DNA from: Sebastes aleutianus
Lineage: Eukaryota > Chordata > Actinopteri > Perciformes > Sebastidae
DNA length: 64,000 nt
Assembly: GCA_916700875.1 (NCBI GenBank)
Contig: CAKAKS010000001.1
Span: forward strand, 13,703,741 to 13,767,740
Reading direction: 5' to 3'
Each line of letters starts with the position of its first letter. The stretch's first letter is position 1. A model generated the notes under the pieces. That model had not been told where the DNA came from. It saw only the letters and a list, made by a program, of their open reading frames with translations, and did no database searches. Below, piece by piece: positions 59,801-64,000 of the stretch. Both the position numbers and the translations under genes were made by a program.

Positions 59801-61259
59801 TAAAAAAAGTATTGTCTTTATTGCACAAACCTTTTTAAATATGTACGTAGCAAAGCACTAAATGATCCAGAGTTCAACCAAGCTATGCAAAGCACATGCC
59901 GTGTGAACACGTTATCGTACTGCTGCACTCATTGCAAGTCACTGTAATTGAGAACATAAATGTACGAACACCACGTGGAACAAAAAGCTCACATTAAATG
60001 TCAAGTTAAAACAAAGCCACACCATTTTATTACAGCAATTTAACAGTCTATTAAGTCTGTGAAGTACTCTGGCGTATATAAAAAAAACACACCTCCCAGT
60101 GTTGAACTTAAATAAGAGAGATTACTCCTTGAACAGCAGCCTAGATTTCATGTTTTCGCAGAGTAATATGCAGTGTGTTGTTTGATCATGTGTGTCTCAG
60201 AGAAAAAGGCAAAACATGACCTCAGGGTGGAATTACAGCGAACGCAGGCGACTGTTTACCTTCTGTAGCAAAGATGACAATTGTGGAAAATGATTGCTCT
60301 AAATTGTACGGCTGCGAGGGAAAGTATGATAAATAAGGATGTTTGTTGCGTGTTTAGAGCCCGGTTTCATGAATAAATCCATATCAATCTCTCCTGAAAC
60401 TATGATTTTGAAATAATTGACATACATCTTGAGTGAAATGGAAAGCGGGCCACAGAGTGAGCAATCATACTTCCTGGATAAGATGGAAAAGTTCAGATTA
60501 TAAGGACAAGCTGGTCACATTCATGAGCGGGCAGTGGTTATCTAAAGGTAGAGACAGGTGAGTAAATTGCTTTGAATGTGGAAACGGAACATCTGAGCAA
60601 GGAAATTATAACATTTTCCTGTCACTCTACAGCTAACCTATAGGTGTCTACTGAAACAGCAATGTCTTGCGAAGGTGCTGAAAATGAAAAATATCTCATG
60701 CCATAAAAGGACTTCTGCTGGCTTGTCTGACAGAGACGATAAATAGAAGCAACGATAGGAAAGGGCATAAACAGTCAAATATGTCAAGGGCAAATCATAT
60801 ACAGAGATTACACAAAGGTTAAAAAAAAGGGCAAAAACAATTTTGATACACAACACAAAAGCACAAAACTATATATTCTGGTACCACACCGTAATGAGCT
60901 GCCATTCTTTCTTTGTGGTGCATTGTACGACGACAAAATGTCATCAAGAGACCTTTCTAGCCTGCCATGTCATTTGTTGGAAATGTAACATTTCATTGTG
61001 TGATTCCTGCGAGATGCCAAAAAAAATGAAACAAACAAACACAAAAGGTAATGTTATCCCGTGAATAGAGGCTGCAATGTTCGTCTCTGTCTCCCAACAT
61101 TTGACAGTGTTTGACTGGACAAACAACAGTAAAAGACATTGGTTATTAAAATCTAAAGGGTTTATCCTCTGGGGTGCAAACTACCATAGATATCTTGTGT
61201 GCAAAGTCGACTTGAGTTTTACCAAATTAAAAACGGTTTATCCTCTGTATCCTCGTTTA
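56815..61259. other. No recognised gene; one short repeat fragment
   Basis: 58637-58705 (TTAATCTTTATCTAACCAGG ... AATGAGATCAGAAATCTCTT) resembles a common fish repeat end. Otherwise unassigned, possibly transporter intron. Confidence 0.4.
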
Positions 61260-61449
61260 GGCTGCATTCACACCAGATCCAGTGGTTCGCCGCAGGGTTG
61301 TTCAACGGTGTGGAAGAGTAATTTTAATGGCCCATTAACTGCAACGATTAACGTCTTTTGTTCTACAGCTTAAATGCACTACCCCCATTCAAAATTAATG
61401 GAAAGACTTGAATTTTCACCACATCGCCTGATCTGGTGTGAATGCACCC
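61260..61449. mobile_element. Intact family M MITE
   Basis: 190 bp with inverted ends GGCTGCATTCACACCAGATC and GATCTGGTGTGAATGCACC. Shares AATGGCCCATTAACTGCAAC-type and CATTCAAAATTAATGGAAAG blocks with the interrupted copy at 30081-30654. Confidence 0.75.
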
Positions 61450-62739
61450 TTAGGCCCCATCAGGTGGGGCAAACAATAATAGCATATAAAATAACAAAAC
61501 TAAAACAATGATCCTCTTTTGGCAAATCTCCTTTGTGTGATAAAAGTATACTCAAATGTGCTATAGAGTCAATTATTGTTCAATATTCTTCTAAACCATC
61601 TTTTCAGACATATGGGTTTTTCAGTACACTTCTGAAATCAAGAATACTTTTAATATAAAAGCATGTTTGGTTGCCTTGCAATCAATATCAACCACTGACA
61701 GTTGTGCCAACAAAGTGGACACATCAAAGTTCTTTCCACTTTAAGAAGTTGAAGAAAAACCTCAACTGATAAAAAAATAAAAAAGCATATTTCTAACATA
61801 TTCAGCTGTAAGTACATCTGGGAATACTACAATGAAAATAATGACAAAAAGAACCCAGCACTACGGACAAAGAAGCTCCCAGTGGACACTTAACTTCATC
61901 TCCTCACCAAATAAGGCTGAGGATGAACAAGAGACAGGATCAGAGAGAGGCTTTTGTCCTTCCCTACCTTGACATCACACTGACCTGTCTATTTTTAAGA
62001 GCCCTCGGGTGCTACTCCAGGTTTTTGAGGGGCTCTGAAAGTGCAAGAAAAGCTTTAAAGACAACAGCACTTTTACAGAGTGTCGACCTTTACAGTATGT
62101 CCTGCTCTGGAACACAACTTTATGTCCTATTATGTGTCAAAAAGACACTTTGGGACATAGCAGCTGCAGGAAGTTGGATACTGATAAAAGTCCTGGTTGC
62201 CATCGCTCAACGAGGATGAAGGAAATCGGTTCGAGTCACAGTCGTTCTGTTTGACATTCTGCTGACTCTCCTGTGTATAAAGCTGCACTGTAGCCTCTAA
62301 GTAGTTACCACCTGCTGCAAATGTGCAAACTCCCACAACTTGAGCACTCAAAAGTCCTATCATGTCAGGATACTAAGCTACACACAGCATGCTCACATTT
62401 CCCTACTCAGCCAGTCTGTGATGATTTATACCAGAGAGGATGAGAGAGGCATGGATCAAATGTTGGTGGTTTAAGTTTTCTTTCTCTGGACAGAAAACTT
62501 ACTTTCTGATGTTGGGAAGTTGCTATATTTCTTCCCTGTGCTTGAATTGCTTGATTACTGAGCTCAGAGATTTGGCACCAGCGACCACGGTGACACCAAA
62601 CTAAATTTGGTCAAACAAAGACAATTTTGTGCTTCTAAATAAGTGGGTACAAGACATTTTTTCTGTATTACATCTCCACTTTGTGAGTTAGGACGATAAA
62701 ACGGGTGCAATTTGTTGAATTGCTTGGTGCAGTTTAAAG
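61450..62739. other. No recognised gene or element
   Basis: AT-rich, unassigned. Confidence 0.4.
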
Positions 62740-63075
62740 GGGTATTATGCTGTGTTCAGACCAACATTAGCACTGTGTAGAAAAAGGCAGGTCCCTCAAT
62801 CACGCCAATACTGTATGTGCCAAATGTGAAGAGATTCGCACAAGGTGTTCCTGAGATATGAATGGGATAGACATGAGGTCACAGCAACCTTTGACCACCA
62901 AAATCTAGTCAGTTCATCCCTGAGCCCAAGTGGACGTTTTTGCCAAATTTTTGTAATTCCCTCCAGATGTTCCTGAGATATCACATTCACAAGAATGGGA
63001 CGGAGGGACGGACAACCCCGAAAACATAATGCTACTGGCCATGGCTGTTGCTGGAGGCAAGAAACAGTGTCTTCC
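62740..63075. repeat. Dispersed fish repeat
   Basis: GTTCCTGAGATATGAATGGG, GAGGTCACAGCAACCTTTGA and TGTTCCTGAGATATCACATT followed by CAAGAATGGGACGGAGGGAC: two diverged internal units of a repeat I recall as widespread in fish. Class unknown. Confidence 0.6.
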
Positions 63076-63374
63076 TGCAGAAAGTTGACTTTTGCCACAA
63101 TGGGACATCATCACACTGAGTTGGCCAATCAAATACATGCAAAACTTCAATGTCCTATTTCTACTGCATACTTGCAGATTGTCAGTGTAATCATTTTCCA
63201 CAGTTCCTGTGTACCATAAACCGCAGTGCAATATTTTGATGTCTGATACGCCTTCATATTACAGATCTGTTACTCAAACTATCCTTCTGTATTTCATCCA
63301 GGAGTGTTCAGGCAGTGTTTTTTTCATGCGGTACCTTTTTATATCTGAAGGGCCTGGTTGGGTGTGAACTCTTG

Positions 63375-63900
63375 GCTTGTGGTATGCTCGCCGCGGTAGT
63401 CGGTGTTACACCAATTACATTACTTGCCCACCGCCCCCACCGTCGTTTTGCGTTTTTTATAAAAATGAAACACATTTAGTTAATTTTCCTGCATCAGCGC
63501 TGTGTTATCAATACATAGTCGGACAACGGATGCTACAAACTGAAAATGAAAGTGTCTGTGTACGGAGTCTCAGCACAGAGTAACAGGAGTCAGACTTCAC
63601 ACAATTCTCATGGGACAAGAGAGAGCTGACTGACAAGACAATGGCGGAGCTGTCACAGCCGGAGTGCGCTGCGCAGTGGCGCCAAGTGGAAACCTGCAGC
63701 TCCGCAGCGAAAGCTCAACCTTTACTTAACTTAAAGTTAACTTAACTTCATTGTCCACCACCAACTTGCATATTTTACCAGCATTTGGCTGGTGGCTGGT
63801 GCTAATTTCCAACAAGGGCTCTGAATATATTGAGCGTCATCTTTTCTTGTAAAATGTCCGGTGTAATCAGTAACACCGGATTTGTCACAAGTTGATTAAC
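63375..63900. repeat. Probable interspersed repeat with GGTGTTAC-type ends
   Basis: The left part has GCGGTAGTCGGTGTTACACC (63393) and the right part has GTCCGGTGTAATCAGTAACA, then CCGGA (63857-63880). The whole is GC-richer than its flanks and contains a short open frame starting AATGGCGGAGC at 63640. I think I recall the block from other fish genomes as a repeat; only one copy is in this window. Confidence 0.35.
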
Positions 63901-64000
63901 CCCTGGGGAAATTTCCTCACATCCCTGGCTTGTGGGTGGCTTAACAATGCAGAAGAGGGATATAAAAATAGTATGGATAAAGGAGGACAGCAACAGAACA

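Overview
The window looks like teleost fish nuclear DNA, probably a spiny-rayed (percomorph) fish. Most of it is AT-rich and non-coding. It holds a vertebrate melatonin-receptor gene split by a ~21.7 kb intron and the last exon of an SLC36-type amino-acid transporter. It also carries a Tc1-family transposon, many short inverted-repeat (MITE-like) elements, LINE/SINE fragments and GT/GA/GAT microsatellites. Nothing bacterial, viral or CRISPR-like was seen.

Layout. 1-7 kb is repeat-rich intergenic DNA: three copies of a hAT-like MITE family, microsatellites, and a frameshifted retroelement relic on the minus strand at about 3.72-4.64 kb. A GA microsatellite, a TATA-like site and an E-box at 7.1-7.3 kb, then a possible non-coding exon ending at 8031, make a plausible promoter for the receptor. 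Receptor coding exon 1 is 9172-9472 (+). Intron 1 (9473-31198) carries a broken Tc1 element (about 13.1-14.5 kb), MITEs and foldbacks, and a few blocks that look non-repetitive. Exon 2 is 31199-31968 (+), with a poly(A) signal at 32195. Then come 19 kb of intergenic DNA, again full of MITEs and inverted repeats. The terminal slc36a1-like exon is 51501-51775 (-). From 51776 to 64000 no further exon could be supported; this is probably the preceding intron(s) of the transporter plus repeats.

The receptor and transporter genes are convergent. They share no pathway: the receptor is a Gi-coupled plasma-membrane receptor for the night hormone, and the transporter is a proton-coupled small-amino-acid carrier. 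Their pairing helps with identity. From memory, human MTNR1B neighbours SLC36A4 and FAT3, while SLC36A1-3 neighbour FAT2 with no melatonin receptor. The transporter exon here reads as SLC36A1-like and the receptor as Mel1a-like, so the receptor may be the extra fish subtype reported as Mel1d rather than MTNR1A or MTNR1B. The receptor also lacks almost all of the usual cytoplasmic tail.

All repeat-family statements come from comparing copies inside this window and from recollection of common fish repeats. No database search was possible.
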